Origin: Pezizomycotina sp. ARF18
Taxonomy: Eukaryota > Ascomycota
Direction of reading: 5' to 3'
Length of the DNA stretch: 45,097 nucleotides
NCBI GenBank assembly: GCA_002224055.1
Contig: AZLU01000292.1
Location: 1-45,097 of the forward strand
The notes under the pieces are model-generated. The model searched no databases, was not told the DNA's origin, and saw nothing but the letters and a program-made list of their open reading frames with translations. Positions 1-11,150 of the stretch are shown here, piece after piece (positions within the stretch are counted from its first letter, which is position 1; each line of letters begins with the position of its first letter). A program made the position numbers and the translations under genes.

Positions 1-2
1 AC

Positions 3-450
3 ATCCTGGCTGCCTTATCGAGTAGCCACTCCAGCGACGATAACACTAACAGCGGCAGCGCTGCGCGCGCCGCGCAGCAGCAGCTGCATATGCCCCGCAG
101 GTTCTGCCGCCCATACAGGACTCCAATCATGGCGTATGCGCCACCAAGCCCCTCGCGCCACCGTGGCCGACGAACGACGACATGCCGCCGCCCTCGTCGC
201 CTTTAGGGCGGCCCTGCCTCGCCGTCGTAGTGCCTTTAGGCGCGCAACCTAGCTGTGAGCTATTTATTTATTTATTTATTTATCGTAAATCTTTAATATT
301 GAAATTTTTTTTTCTAACTTGAAAAAATGTTTTATTAGCTCTCGGGACTCTCCAATAATCTATCAGCAGCTTTATCTCTCTCCGCAACATCTGTGGGAGC
401 TTTCCGACGAAGGTGAGCAGGAGGCTTCGAAGAATGTTGGCGCGTGATGT
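3..450 (+). other. Possible 3' end of an unidentified gene, partial
   Basis: The first ~250 bases are GC-rich and open in more than one frame. One frame reads a Ser/Ala/Gln-rich stretch (LSSSHSSDDNTNSGS, then a Gln run), and the next frame continues with a Pro-rich stretch (PQVLPPIQDSNHG) as if one base were missing near position 90. A well-formed intron may follow, with donor GTGAGC at 255 and acceptor TTATTAG ending at 338. After it, short open frames close by about 450. I do not recognise the protein. It could also be non-coding GC-rich flank of a gene to the left. Confidence 0.25.
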
Positions 451-538
451 TGAACTAAAGGTAATAATAATAATCTTTCTTTTAGATATAGAGCTTTAAA
501 ATGTTAAAAATATACTGCGTATCCAGATTTCATAAGAC

Positions 539-1150
539 GGTGTCAGGACGAAGCCTCGCTCCGGAAGCGTTTAAAAGCGCCGGCATGCACCTCGTCGTTA
601 TCAAAGTCGTCGCCGCTGTTGATAGAGTTCCGAGACCTAGCTGATTTCTGTCTGACATCCTCGGGCAGCGGTGATGGTGGGAGGAGATGGCGGATGGGAT
701 TGTGGGGAAGTGGGAGGCAGAACGAACGCTGATCAATAGAAAACATGTATGAAATGATAAGAAGGATAGCAATACATAGGACGGAGTCATTTTTCTTCTT
801 TTTTTTTTCTCTCTTTTCTTTTTCTTTTTGTATCATGTTAGTAAGCATAGGGGAATAGTACATTCGTCCGGATGCGAGACATCTAGATACTGAAGTAGTT
901 TAGCAGATTGAACATTGATAATATCTCGTGAGAGCAAAAGAAAGACAAATAAATGAAATTTGCATGAATCTAATTTTTTGAATATTTGAGGCTTAAAAGT
1001 GAGCTTTGACAGCCTTCGCTTGTTTCGTCGAACCAGAAAATTTTGCGGCGAGATCGGTGGTGGACCTTCAGGGAGATGGATACATATTTGCACAAGTATT
1101 TTAACGACAGATCCGCCGACACCGGCAGAAGATCTCGAAGACAGCTGAAA
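539..1150 (-). CDS. Unrecognised minus-strand coding segment (C-terminal exons)
   Basis: On the minus strand an acceptor TTTTCAG near 1150 opens a frame that runs without a stop for about 100 codons and includes KILVQICIHLPEGPPPIS and, further on, AKLLQYLDVSHPDE. A possible donor (GTACTATTC, about 860) and an acceptor (ATTGATCAG, about 742) would join it to a last exon. That exon reads LPEDVRQKSARSRNSINSGD and ends FKRFRSEASS before a stop near 539. The acidic/basic low-complexity tail resembles a real fungal C-terminus. I cannot name the protein. It may belong to the same gene as the minus-strand frame starting at 1797. Splicing is inferred from signals only. Confidence 0.35.
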
Positions 1151-1473
1151 ATGAATAAGGATATAACTGTATTGTATTTCATTATCAATACTATTGTATT
1201 CTTTTACTGTTAATAAGAGATGGCTATGTAATCTTTAGTTGTCAGCTTCTCGTGAATATTGATCGCGATTCTTCAAAAGGACCCACTTTCCGCTGTTAAG
1301 AATCGCAAAAGGAAAAGAAACTGCATTGGGTTAGCTTGCTCTCCATCAACGGTTTGCGAATAAGAAATCAACCGGACATTATTGGCTACTTAGCTGTATA
1401 TACTTGTCTTAAGACCCTTGGAAAGCTTATACCTCCGGTTCTCGGCCGGTCATATACCTTGGCAGGCGTAAAT

Positions 1474-1797
1474 TCAAAAAAAAAAAAAAAATATAAATAA
1501 AAAAAAATACGTTGCACAAAAAGCTATTTTTATGTATATGAAGTGAATAAAACGGTGCCCAGATCCTTTTATATAGTTCATTGTGACATTTCTCTTCTGC
1601 GACTCGGAGAGAACACGACAGTTTTTTTCTTCTTCTTGATCTTCAATCTTCTTTCCTCCTAATAATATCCTCGCTCTAATATTCCCGAGGAAGCACTTAA
1701 GCTTCGCGAGCTTCTCGAGATATACAGCCGACGACAGTCCGCTTTCTTTCGGAGGTTTAGAGTGGGACCGGTCCAATTCTTCAATTCTTCCAGCCAT
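1474..1797 (-). CDS. Hypothetical protein, possible 5' exon
   Basis: A minus-strand ATG at 1797 starts a frame whose first ~80 residues look protein-like: MAGRIEELDRSHSKPPKESG, then YLEKLAKLKCFLGNIRARIL, with a charged EDQEEEKN segment. After about residue 82 it runs into AT-rich sequence that encodes only aromatic and Phe-run residues, so the real exon probably ends earlier at a splice site. The start lies only 102 bp from the divergent ILV3 start, so if real the two genes share a very short promoter. I do not recognise the family. It could be the 5' part of the minus-strand gene whose exons are seen at 539-1150, but the 1190-1470 link is unclear. Confidence 0.3.
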   Translation of the reverse strand: MAGRIEELDRSHSKPPKESGLSSAVYLEKLAKLKCFLGNIRARILLGGKKIEDQEEEKNCRVLSESQKRNVTMNYIKGSGHRFIHFIYIKIAFCATYFFLFIFFFFF

Positions 1798-1899
1798 TTT
1801 ATTGACGAAAAAAATTTTTAACCCCGGCTGTAGCTAAGACAAGAAGTGAAGAATTTAACTCTATTCTCATTCGACAATTAAAAAGAGAGGGCCAGAATC

Positions 1900-4507
1900 A
1901 TGACGCGGGCACTTTTACTCTCCAGGTGCCAGAGCGCAATAGCCTGCAACCGCCAGAGAATAATATCACAACTATCGCATCCTCGAACACTCAATAGCAG
2001 CAGCTTACGGTTATCGTCGACTCACTTGATCTCGTAAGTTGTATATGAGCTGTTTTTTTTTTTTTTTTTTTTTTTTTTCGTTTTTCTTTAGTCTTTGGTC
2101 TTCACGTGCTCAACTTGAGGTGGGGTGTGGAATGGAGGGGGAGGAATGAACGGAGGTGCAAGGTCTAGCTTTATATACAAGGAGAAAAAGACCAATTAAA
2201 CATCATACCATTCGAACCATTATTCGCGTTATTTAGTTCTTCTTACTTCTTCTTGTTCTAAAATCGAGTGCTGATTCCCTAAACTTGCTCTCCAGTAGAC
2301 AATTTTCTTCATCGTCAAACAACAGGATGGCTACAGCGAACAAGGAGACGCCGGCGTCTTGAACAAGACGAGCCGGGCAATTACTCAACCAAAGTCGCAA
2401 GGCGCATCTCAAGCCATGCGTAAGTTTCCTTTTTTTGCTGAATTGAAAAGGAAATTCCTCAGGGCTTTTAGTGAATTCAATTGGGCAGACTTAAGTTAAC
2501 TTTCAGTGATCTAGTCTACGCTACGGGTCTCAACGAAGATGACATGAACAAGGCGCAAGTCGGGATATCGTCCGTACGTTTCCAAAACTATCTCTCCCTA
2601 AATCGGAAGAACTAACTAACTGGAGAGGTTGTAGGTATGGTACACCGGTAACCCGTGCAACATGCATCTACTGGACTTGAACAACCGTATCAGGGAGGGA
2701 GTCGAGAAGGCTGGACTCGTAGGTTATCAGTTCAATACCGTCGGTGTCAGGTGCGCTAAACAGAAACCATCTATTGCCTTTTTTTTTTTTTCTCCCCCCC
2801 CCCCCGGGTCAATTGTTGCTAATGCTGTATATTAGTGACGCTATATCGATGGGAACGTCCGGCATGCGGTATTCCCTCCAATCTCGAGATCTGATCGCGG
2901 ATTCGATAGAGACCGTAATGGGGGGCCAGTGGTATGACGCAAATATTTCGATTCCGGGCTGTGACAAGAATATGCCGGGTGTCATCATAGGTAGGAAGGG
3001 CTCATTTGACTTTGATTCTCAAAAATAGAAAAAAATTACTGACTGACATATCCTGTGGAGAAAAGTTAGTTTATAACGACCTATCAATCTGACCGTTTTG
3101 GCTATGCGATATACTAACACTTTTTGACCAAAAAAAAAAAAAAAAGGCAATGGGCCGCGTGAACAGACCTTCGATAATGGTATACGGCGGTACGATCAAA
3201 GCCGGAAGATCCGCCTGCCAGGGGAATAAAGAGATCGATATCGTATCTGGTGCGCCGCCCTTCCTGACCGCTACCCTCAATAAACGTTCATGTTTATAAT
3301 AACTAAACTTCCGAACTATAGCATTCCAAGCATACGGCGAGTACATCACTGGCGCCATCGACGAGAAGACCCGCTTCGACATCATCCGCCACGCATGCCC
3401 CGGCCAAGGAGCTTGCGGCGGCATGTACACCGCAAACACCATGGCCACCGCCATCGAATCCATGGGCATGACCCTCCCGTACTCCTCGTCTTCGCCCGCC
3501 GACTCCCCGAAAAGCAACGGGAATGTTTAGCGGCCGGAGCTGCCATAAGGACACTACTCGAAAAGGATATCAACCCCGCGATATTCTGACGCGGGCCGCG
3601 TTCGAGAATGCAATGGTCGTAGTCAACATTACTGGGGGTTCGACGAACGCGGTGCTGCATTTACTGGCGATAGCGCACAGCGTCGGCGTGGAGTTGACCA
3701 TCGACGACTTCCAGAAGGTTAGCGATAGGATACCGTTTTTGGCGGATCTGAAGCCGAGCGGGAAGTATGTCATGGCGGACATGCACAAGATCGGCGGCAC
3801 GCCGGCGCTGCTGAAGTATTTGTTAGCGAACGATCTGATAGACGGAAGTATCATGACTGTCACTGGAAAAACGCTCGCAGAAAATTTGGAGAAGTGCGAA
3901 GGATTTCCCGAAGACCAGCAGATTATACGACCTTTATCGAACCCGATCAAGAAGACGGGACACATTCAGATCCTCCGCGGTTCTTTAGCACCCGGAGGCT
4001 CCGTCGGTAAAATCACAGGAAAGGAAGGACTAGTCTTCAAAGGAAAAGCGAAAGTCTACGACGCGGAGGATCTGTTCATCGAAGCCCTCGAACGGGTGAA
4101 ATCAAAAAGGGAGAGAAAACCGTAGTAGTCATCCGCTACGAAGGTCCCAAGGGAGCTCCCGGAATGGTAGAAATGTTAAAACCGTCGAGCGCGATCATGG
4201 GTGCCGGTCTGGGTAAGGACGTAGCACTTATTACGGACGGACGGTTCAGCGGTGGTTCGCACGGTTTCCTGATCGGCCATATCGTGCCCGAAGCGCAGGA
4301 AGGCGGTCCGATCGCGCTCGTGCAGGACGGCGATGAGATCCTCATCGACGCGGAGAACAGGAAGCTCGACTTGCTCGTCGACGACGCCACGCTGAGCAAG
4401 CGGAAGGAGCAGTACAAGCCGAAGCCGCTGAAGTATCAGAAGGCGTGCTGTACAAGTACTCGAAGCTCGTCGCTGATGCCAGCCATGGTTGCGTGACAGA
4501 TTTATAG
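1900..4507 (+). CDS. ILV3: Dihydroxy-acid dehydratase, mitochondrial (six introns; several frame breaks)
   Basis: Dehydrates 2,3-dihydroxy-isovalerate and -methylvalerate in valine/isoleucine synthesis, as a mitochondrial Fe-S enzyme. The ATG at 1900 opens an Arg/Ser-rich presequence ([20 protein letters not shown]). Introns are read at 2034-2295, 2420-2514, 2574-2634, 2751-2835, 2991-3146 and 3250-3321. Family signatures are [24 protein letters not shown], the Fe-S ligand region [68 protein letters not shown] and a C-terminus ending HGCVTDL (stop 4505-4507). The frame breaks near 2317, 3146, 3508, 3575, 4095 and 4442. All but the one near 3146 are fixed by restoring one base in a short run, and the junction near 3146 has one surplus G. 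Length and order of conserved blocks are normal, so I regard the gene as intact and mis-sequenced. It converges on the FHIP gene, with 330 bp between their stops. Confidence 0.95.
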
Positions 4508-4837
4508 AAAAATATATATTTCACTTATTGTTTTCATACCATTAACAAAAACTGTAAATTATCGTCATGATTTTGTAGTTCTCGAAGCTATTGCCGCTTA
4601 ATAAAAGGTATTTTGTCTCTGTGATGACATCTTGTGCTTGGACACATTCCAATGGACTAGATATGAGCAGATGATAAAGATAGACTACATGTGAATCAAA
4701 ACAACCTTCTCGATAGAAGTTCAAATAGAAGGGAAAATATTTATAAAGTAATATTAATGTCAAATCATTTCAAAAAAAAAAAAAAAAGAAAGAAAGAAAG
4801 AAATATAGCAACCCGTGTCCAGGAAAAAAGAACACTG

Positions 4838-7764
4838 CTAAGCTACAAAAGACACCTCAGCAAACAAAGAACTCCGGACCTGTATTAAAGCTGCGAGTTC
4901 TTTCAAAAACTCCTATAATTGGTAAAAATTGATTAGTATATTAGTTATACCAAAAGATAAAATCTAGATGAGACAGACATACCTGTAATATCACAATGTT
5001 CGTCAGTAGATGGGATAACGTCAGCTCCTGCAGAGCTTCGTTCTGCTCATTTACACCTGTCGAAGGCGTCGCCGTCGCGGAACGTTCGACGGCACTGCCG
5101 CCGTTAGTGGCCGTATCCGCGGCCTTCATCGTTACCCTTTCCTCGTTGCCACCCGTGCTCGAGTCCTGCTCCATCGGCGGCAGCTCCGTGGCTATCCAGC
5201 TCACCGCCGTATCTTCCTCTGCGTATCCGCGAGATGGCTCCCAAACGGCGAGCTCAGCGCCGCACCTCTAGCGGCGGGGCTCATGCCGCGGCTGCTGACA
5301 GGTGTCTTAATGGGCGACAAGACGTTCGACCTTCCTCCAGGTCTCCGCGGAGGCGTGGCGTATCCTGCATCCGAGGGGCTCCGCCGCGGTGAACCAGCGG
5401 GGTCGACGGCGACGTTCCGTCCGCGTCCCGTTTTTAGTTGTTGCTGCTTATGCGGGGAAGGCGGGAACCCCGACGACGTCGTCGTCGGTGTGCCCGCCGC
5501 GGAGGATGATGATAGGAGCGCCTCGTTCAGGTTATCGGCGAAGCGGAACGCCTTTTTGCGCTCCACTAGCTTTTCAGCGAGGTCAGGAATCTCCGACTTA
5601 TACCGCCTGTACTGCGTCATTAGCGTCTCAAGAGCTTTGATTATCGGACTGCTGCTCGTCATATTCGGAACCTTCCTCGCCCGCTGCATCCCTTTCAGCT
5701 GCCGCAACTCGATCTCCTCGTCGTCCGTAACGTTGCCGTCACCTTCTACGTCGCAGCTCTTAGAGTCATCGTCGAGCTCCGACTCTGCGTCGTCCGAGTC
5801 GTCCGAGTCGTTGTCGTCAAACTTGTACGACGCAGGGTCGCACAGCAGCCAGCCCTCCAGCCTCGTCCAGTAGCACGTGGCAAGGTCCACGACGACGGCT
5901 GTCAGCATAAGATTCGTCTCCACTGTGTTCAGGAAGAAGCTCTCCAGTAACGCTACGATGCAGGCAAGGACAGGGTCATCAGACCGTATCATGTGCATGG
6001 ATATATTGAGGTGCTGGTCCCCGGGTTCAAGGATCATGGAAGAGTAAGGATTCGACCTGGACACCGCTCCTATGGAGCACGGGTGCGATTCTAGGGTAGA
6101 CCATGTATCCTTAACGTAGGCGTTGTACGACTCCGCTAGTTCTTCCCTGTCGTCGTCCTCGGATATTCCTGAAATCATTGAGAAAAGCATGTCCATTCTC
6201 CCCTGAGGGCTCCAATCGTCCTCTGGGGCTGCTGAGGCCTATCTACGTCGTACTGTACCACCTTGAGCAGCGTGGACACCGCGTAGGGGTGGTGTTTCCG
6301 AATGATGGTTGACAGCAGGCGTAGCGTTGCGCTGATGGTTAGCTGCGAGGTCGACTTTAAGCTAGTGAGACTAAGTCCACGAGTTGTACAGCTCTGGCGT
6401 AGGACGTGCCTGCTCGCTGTCCACAGTCATGGAAGAAAGCAGGTCGAGAGACTTCTTCCGTTTAGCGCGCTTGGGGATGTTGGGGAGCGGACGGGAAATA
6501 TGTTGTAGGGGAGGGAAAGGAGGTAGGTTAGGATGATTTTGATTAGATCTTTGTGTTCTAATGTATCGAGGATCGCGCGGAGGTACGTGAGAACAGCTAC
6601 GGAGGATCCACCGTCCACATCAGAGCTTTCGAGAAGAGACGGATAGCTACACTCCAAAATTTAGTAAACTAAACTCATGCTGTGAAACTTCTCTTCACGG
6701 ATGCGCAACTTACAGGAGCTGTTGTAAGAGAGAACTTGGAAGTGGTCCAACAATGTCTGCTTAACTTCCACGGAGTGGCAATGTTCCAAGACATCCTGCC
6801 AGAATACCAGGTAGGATAGAAACGTGTCCAGGTGCGTTTTGAAATCGGGCGATTCCGTCGTCTCGGCACCAAACGAAGGAGCTTCAGAGGAGTAATCTGA
6901 TAGGACGAGAATATCAGGGGGGTCTTCCTTGGAATATGCAATAACTAGTTTCCTGCTCAACTGGCTGTAAAGCGCACCGAGCCCCGAAGCCATTAGGGTT
7001 GCCAAGTCGCTTTCGACAATCCAACGCTCGAGCTCGAGGGAGGACGATGCTGCTTCTATAATGTACAGCAGCCCCGTCCTAGCGAAGTCTCCAACCCTGC
7101 CATCGTGGTGCACATAGTCGAGAAGTAGGTAAAAAAGTGGGAATTCTTCCTGTAACACAACACAACGCACGCAACCGTCAAAAAAATCTCATTCAAAACC
7201 CAGCTGGGAATTTGAGCATGTGAAAAAAGAGAGCTGCAGTGTTACTTACCCGCGATGAAAGCCGTGTCGCACTTTGTTAGAAGCTGCTTCGAACCTCTGC
7301 GACCTGCCGATGCTACCCACAGACCGGAAATTCTGTTCCTCAGGTGTCGTAAACCAAACCGGTAATATCTCGGGGTTTAGCCTGATCTGGCCGCTATGCT
7401 GAACAGGAACTCTACGAACTCGCTCTCGTATGTCCGATCGGTCATGACCGATGTATGCTGTAGGAAGCTGATCAGGCTCTGCGCGAAGCTGGGTTGTTCC
7501 ATAAAACCTTCGTCCTCATTCTCGATCAGCATGGAGAAGGCATTGATAGCTTCCTTGATAACTTCCGGGGAGCCATTCGTCTGTGCGACCTTGGAGATGG
7601 CGATGTAAACCTGCTGGTCGTAGGCAAACTGCATGCAAAGGCGAACAGACCGCTTTTCCTCCTCGACAAGAATGTCCGTTAGCCGCTTGATATAGCTGCG
7701 GATGACTTCCTGCGCTTGCGGATCGTTCTCCCGACCGTTTCGCCATGCGTGCTATATTATCTCA

Positions 7765-7802
<38 letters not shown>

Positions 7803-8089
7803 ATCGACGTTAGAAAACTGCATTATGGTACCAGTTACCAGGACGGAACACAGTAGTGCGAAGGTCCAGAAGAGAGAGTTGGGAGTTGTATTACCAATAA
7901 GCATTGCCATATGCGTTTGAAGCGAGCTAACCGTGCCTCGGGCGTTGAATCCTCCGTCCGCTTTTGCGTGCGCGCAGACGCGGGGCTACTGCCTATCAGC
8001 CGGTTCCACTGCGTCCAGACGTTCGTTTTAGTTAGTACTATGCTTAGCATCCTTTGTGCGACACGACAGTTCCCCGGAATAGTTATTCA

Positions 8090-8124
<35 letters not shown>

Positions 8125-8192
8125 AGGGATCAAGCAGAGGATAAAAGCTCGACATTCGTCTTCAGAACGGAAGTACCACTCACAAAATCCAT
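4838..8192 (-). CDS. FHIP: FTS-and-Hook-interacting protein homologue (FHIP, RAI16-like)
   Basis: FHIP links early endosomes to dynein through the FTS-Hook complex; the Aspergillus nidulans homologue does this in hyphae. The start is a 9-nt exon (ATG GAT TTT, 8192-8184) followed by exons 8008-7895, 7751-7250, 7149-6714, 6646-4983 and 4912-4838. Diagnostic blocks are WNRLIGSSP, ARLARFKRIW, HAWRNGRENDPQAQEVI, RLNPEILPVWFTTPEEQ, FYLLLDYVHHDGRVGDFART, FLSYLVFWQDVLEHC, YPSLLESSDVDGGSSVAVLT and VETNLMLTAVVVDLATCYW. The C-terminus reads ILQ then EFLKELAALIQVRSSLF. A long low-complexity insert rich in Asp, Ser and Pro lies near codons 500-750. Frame breaks occur near 7377, 6725, 6470, 6375 and 5204, each a one-base slip with conserved protein on both sides. 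Intron 1 holds T28A8 and intron 2 holds A33 (plus-strand sense). Confidence 0.9.
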
Positions 8193-8815
8193 GATTCCAC
8201 TCTGACTGCTTGATCGTGCACGTGTACCACGGGAACTACCTCGAAGGCAGGGCGAAACTTGAACTTTGAGTGATTTATTGGTTGTACAACAGTCGAATGA
8301 GCTGGCGCCGTTGGGAGAGATAATCGATAGATCAGTAAACCTGTTCAGAAAGATCGTACGTAGAAAGGATGTAGCTTTTTGTACTCTACGCGTGTTTCAC
8401 GGTTAGAGCTCCAAGTACCGGATTTCACTCCCATCACACCCCCAACGGTTATAGCAGCACGTGTGCTGTGCAGGAGCCGTTGTGTAAAGAATCGAATCGA
8501 ATCGAATAATAGCAAAGGGGGGAAGTAGATATAATACAAGAATATGTACCACTGTACTAGGTGGGTTGTGAGGAAAAAGTGATTTGTACCCGCGCCGTAC
8601 CTGTTTTTTCACTTTTTGGCGTGTGATTGGATTGAGCGGGAAACAAAAAAATTAGCTGAGGGAGAAAGAGATGGCGGACATCCGAAAACAAAGTCCCACT
8701 CACCTACTACCATTACACGAACACCAGAAAAGCTACAACCAGAACCATCTTATTCCCCCAGTATCGCCATTCGACTACACGCGCAGCCGCATTCAACGAA
8801 TCTTTATCAGGCGCC
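8193..8815. promoter_or_regulatory. Shared divergent promoter FHIP / MED20
   Basis: 623 bp separate the start codons of FHIP (minus) and MED20 (plus). No credible coding frame lies inside; the 69-codon frame at 8616-8825 is unsupported 5' leader. A short tandem AATCG repeat sits near 8490-8506, and purine-rich sequence follows at 8638-8670. No TATA box could be assigned with confidence. Confidence 0.5.
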
Positions 8816-9553
8816 ATGCCTGTAACGGGGTAAGCTAACGCGCTCTGCGGACCGATCTACGTACAATTCAGCTTAAGCAGCAATATTCGGTGGAAATTGA
8901 AGCTAACTTATTTTTTCCCTTCCGGTTACAAAACAAGACTCTACTTTTGCCCGGACTCCGGCACGACGCAGCAACCAGCGCAAGCCGTCGTCGACCGCCT
9001 GGCGAAGAAATTCCAGCCCGAAAAGATGGGAAAATGGAACCTCGAACACCGTCTGCTCCGTGAAACCGGCGGCCCCACGGGATTGCAAACCGGCGCTGCT
9101 CCTTCCTCGGCCCTTAATACGGCCCCCAGGTTCATGCAGTACCTCGACCTCTCCCACCACCTGGGCAAAAAATTCTGCCTCGTTGATAAGGCCATCGTCA
9201 CCATCGACGCCGAGTTCGAGACTCTGCTCACGGCGAAGCTGCAGGGGCTGTGGGCGATGCGGCAGACGCTGAAGGCCGACGGCCACATGTACGAGCTCGA
9301 GGACTTTTGCGTCCGCGTCGCGACGCTGAGCCAGGGTTCCGTCATCAAAGGCGTGATCGTCGAGATCGAGTATATACCCTGCAGCTACGTCGAACAAGGT
9401 GAGCCGATTATACGTAGCTTCCTGGAGAGGTTGGCTCTGCCGAGTGGACCTTCGGTACGGGTTTATATAAATCCGGCCGGCGGCGCCAAGGGAAGGGAAT
9501 TCACGATATTAGACACTGGCATGCAATATATGGAGCTATTACGGCTGCGGTAG
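8816..9553 (+). CDS. MED20: Mediator complex subunit 20 (Med20, TBP-fold head-module subunit)
   Basis: Med20 pairs with Med18 in the Mediator head and contacts RNA polymerase II; it acts in the nucleus. A 14-nt first exon (8816-8829, MPVTG) is followed by an intron with donor GTAAGC and acceptor AACAAG, then exon 8938-9553. The junction gives G-LYFCPDSG. The protein has 209 residues. Family features are LEHRLLRETGG near residue 50, MQYLDLSHHLGKKFCLVDKA, VTIDAEFETLLTAKLQGLW, YELEDFCVRVATLSQGSVIK, VIVEIEYIP and a final EGEP/ERLALPSG-like helix. This is one of the few genes in the window with no frame break. The start is chosen because the downstream in-frame ATG at 8897 lies in the intron and would replace the conserved N-terminus. 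Confidence 0.9.
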
Positions 9554-10350
9554 CTAATAAATCACTTGAATTAAGAAGTCTATTGTGGAAGGATGTTTTT
9601 AAGTGTTTTATGGCTTTATGACGACATTTCCTTGGATTTTCTACTGTCAAGGCGTTATAATCTGGAAGCTATAGGCTGGCTTTTGAGTATGGTGATATCT
9701 ATATCTAGCTCTTTTAGCGTTCGATTTTTCTAAGTGTTCTTGTGTATAGCATATTAGAAGCAATTCGATAGTTTCAAATAAGGAAAGTCGTAAAGTTCCA
9801 TAGCATGTCTCCGATGCTCTACAAATGTTCTAGGTATATAATCAATATCGAACAAGAATCACCGACGAATAACCGACGAATTTTCAAATACACCGGTGCC
9901 ACGAAACGTTTAAACTTCAATAAAAATTCAGACACAGAGATCTATTATTGATCGTCGCGCGACGGTAGTAGGCTGTGAGATTCAAGTAATTACTTCCTTT
10001 TATTTATGACAGGAATAAAAAGAAGAAATGAAATAGAGATCGGAAGAAAAGGAGATAATTATAATAGAAGCACAAGCTCAACCTCTTTTGGAATTCGAGA
10101 CATAAGTTGCATGTATTATATAGAGACAAACGCCGGGATGAGAGTAAATCGAAAGAAAACAAAGAGAAAGAAAACGAGTTTTAGAAAAGAAATACTATAA
10201 AACAAAAGGAGTCGTCCGTTAAAAAGAGAAGAAAAAGGTCCCCTATAATGAAATCGAAGTATTATATCCGGATTTTTTTTTAGGTGTGAAGTTGGAGAAA
10301 AGCAGAAGAAAGGAGGTAGGAAAACATTTGTAAGCAAAACAGGAAGGGAT
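9554..10350. other. Convergent intergenic region MED20 / RPL14
   Basis: Contains the 3' flanks of MED20 and RPL14. It is AT-rich, and from about 10010 to 10260 it is strongly purine-rich on the plus strand (AGAAGAAAT-like repeats). The 64-codon frame at 10006-10200 is Lys/Arg-rich composition only. I see no gene. Confidence 0.6.
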
Positions 10351-11150
10351 TTAGGCTTTCGCCAGCTTGGCTGCCGCTTTGCGAACTTCGTAACGTCTCT
10401 GTAGTATCGCGAAGCATTAGTCAGTTATTCATTCCCCTTATCGCAGAAGCAGTGCGCATTCAGGTTCATGTTCAATTGTATTAAACACCCCTGTCGCCTA
10501 GCTTTCCTGGTATAAAAACATAAAGGAGCCATTTCCCAAAACTGACCTGCTTCTTCAGAATCATAACCTTGAATCTCTCAAAGTCGGTAAGAGTTCTCCT
10601 CCTCTCGCGGGTTTCCCTTTTCTTAGCCCATGCCGACTCCGACCACTTCTTCTCGACGTCCGAGGCTTCCCAGGTCTTCTTGACGGTACCGCTACCGGCT
10701 CCACGGGCAGCTTGGCCAGGACGTGAGGGGTGAGGGTGACGTGCTTCAAGGCGATGGGTTGACGGTTGACGGTGGGGGAATCGATGAGGACCTATTGTCG
10801 AACCAGGCACAAACGATCAGCTAAACACTTGTCGAAATTGTTTTTCCCTCCAAAACTGCACTACCCAAAAACAACCAAACGAAACCAAACATTTCCCACG
10901 ACGCAAAGAAAGGTGAACAGGTTGACTAACTCGTTTGTGGTCGATGATCTCGACGACGGCCGCGAGGTTTCCAGCACTAGGCCCATCGTTCAGCAGGACA
11001 ACACGGCCGATTTCGACATTCCTAATACCGACAGACATTTTAGCATATGACGATATATATCCACCTTGAAACAAAAAAAAAGAACGCCCTGCTATCGCGT
11101 ATAGCTCTTCTCTCTTACCTCCAGTTGGACGAAACAACTTCAGCAGACAT
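10351..11150 (-). CDS. RPL14: 60S ribosomal protein L14 (eL14)
   Basis: A large-subunit ribosomal protein. Four coding exons fit: 11150-11119 ([11 protein letters not shown]), 11021-10931, 10791-10547 and 10398-10351. Joined, they give the eL14 KOW-like core [20 protein letters not shown] then [15 protein letters not shown], followed by [47 protein letters not shown] and the basic tail [15 protein letters not shown]. One frame break sits in exon 3 at 10705-10707, where CCC on the coding strand should be CCCC; after it the frame continues as [14 protein letters not shown]. Total length of about 136 residues is normal. Its three introns, the first directly behind a 32-nt exon, fit ribosomal protein genes of filamentous fungi. 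Confidence 0.95.

Noticed and set aside
5283-5873. Long plus-strand frame (196 codons)
   Set aside because: Antisense shadow of the FHIP low-complexity region, with no independent domain.
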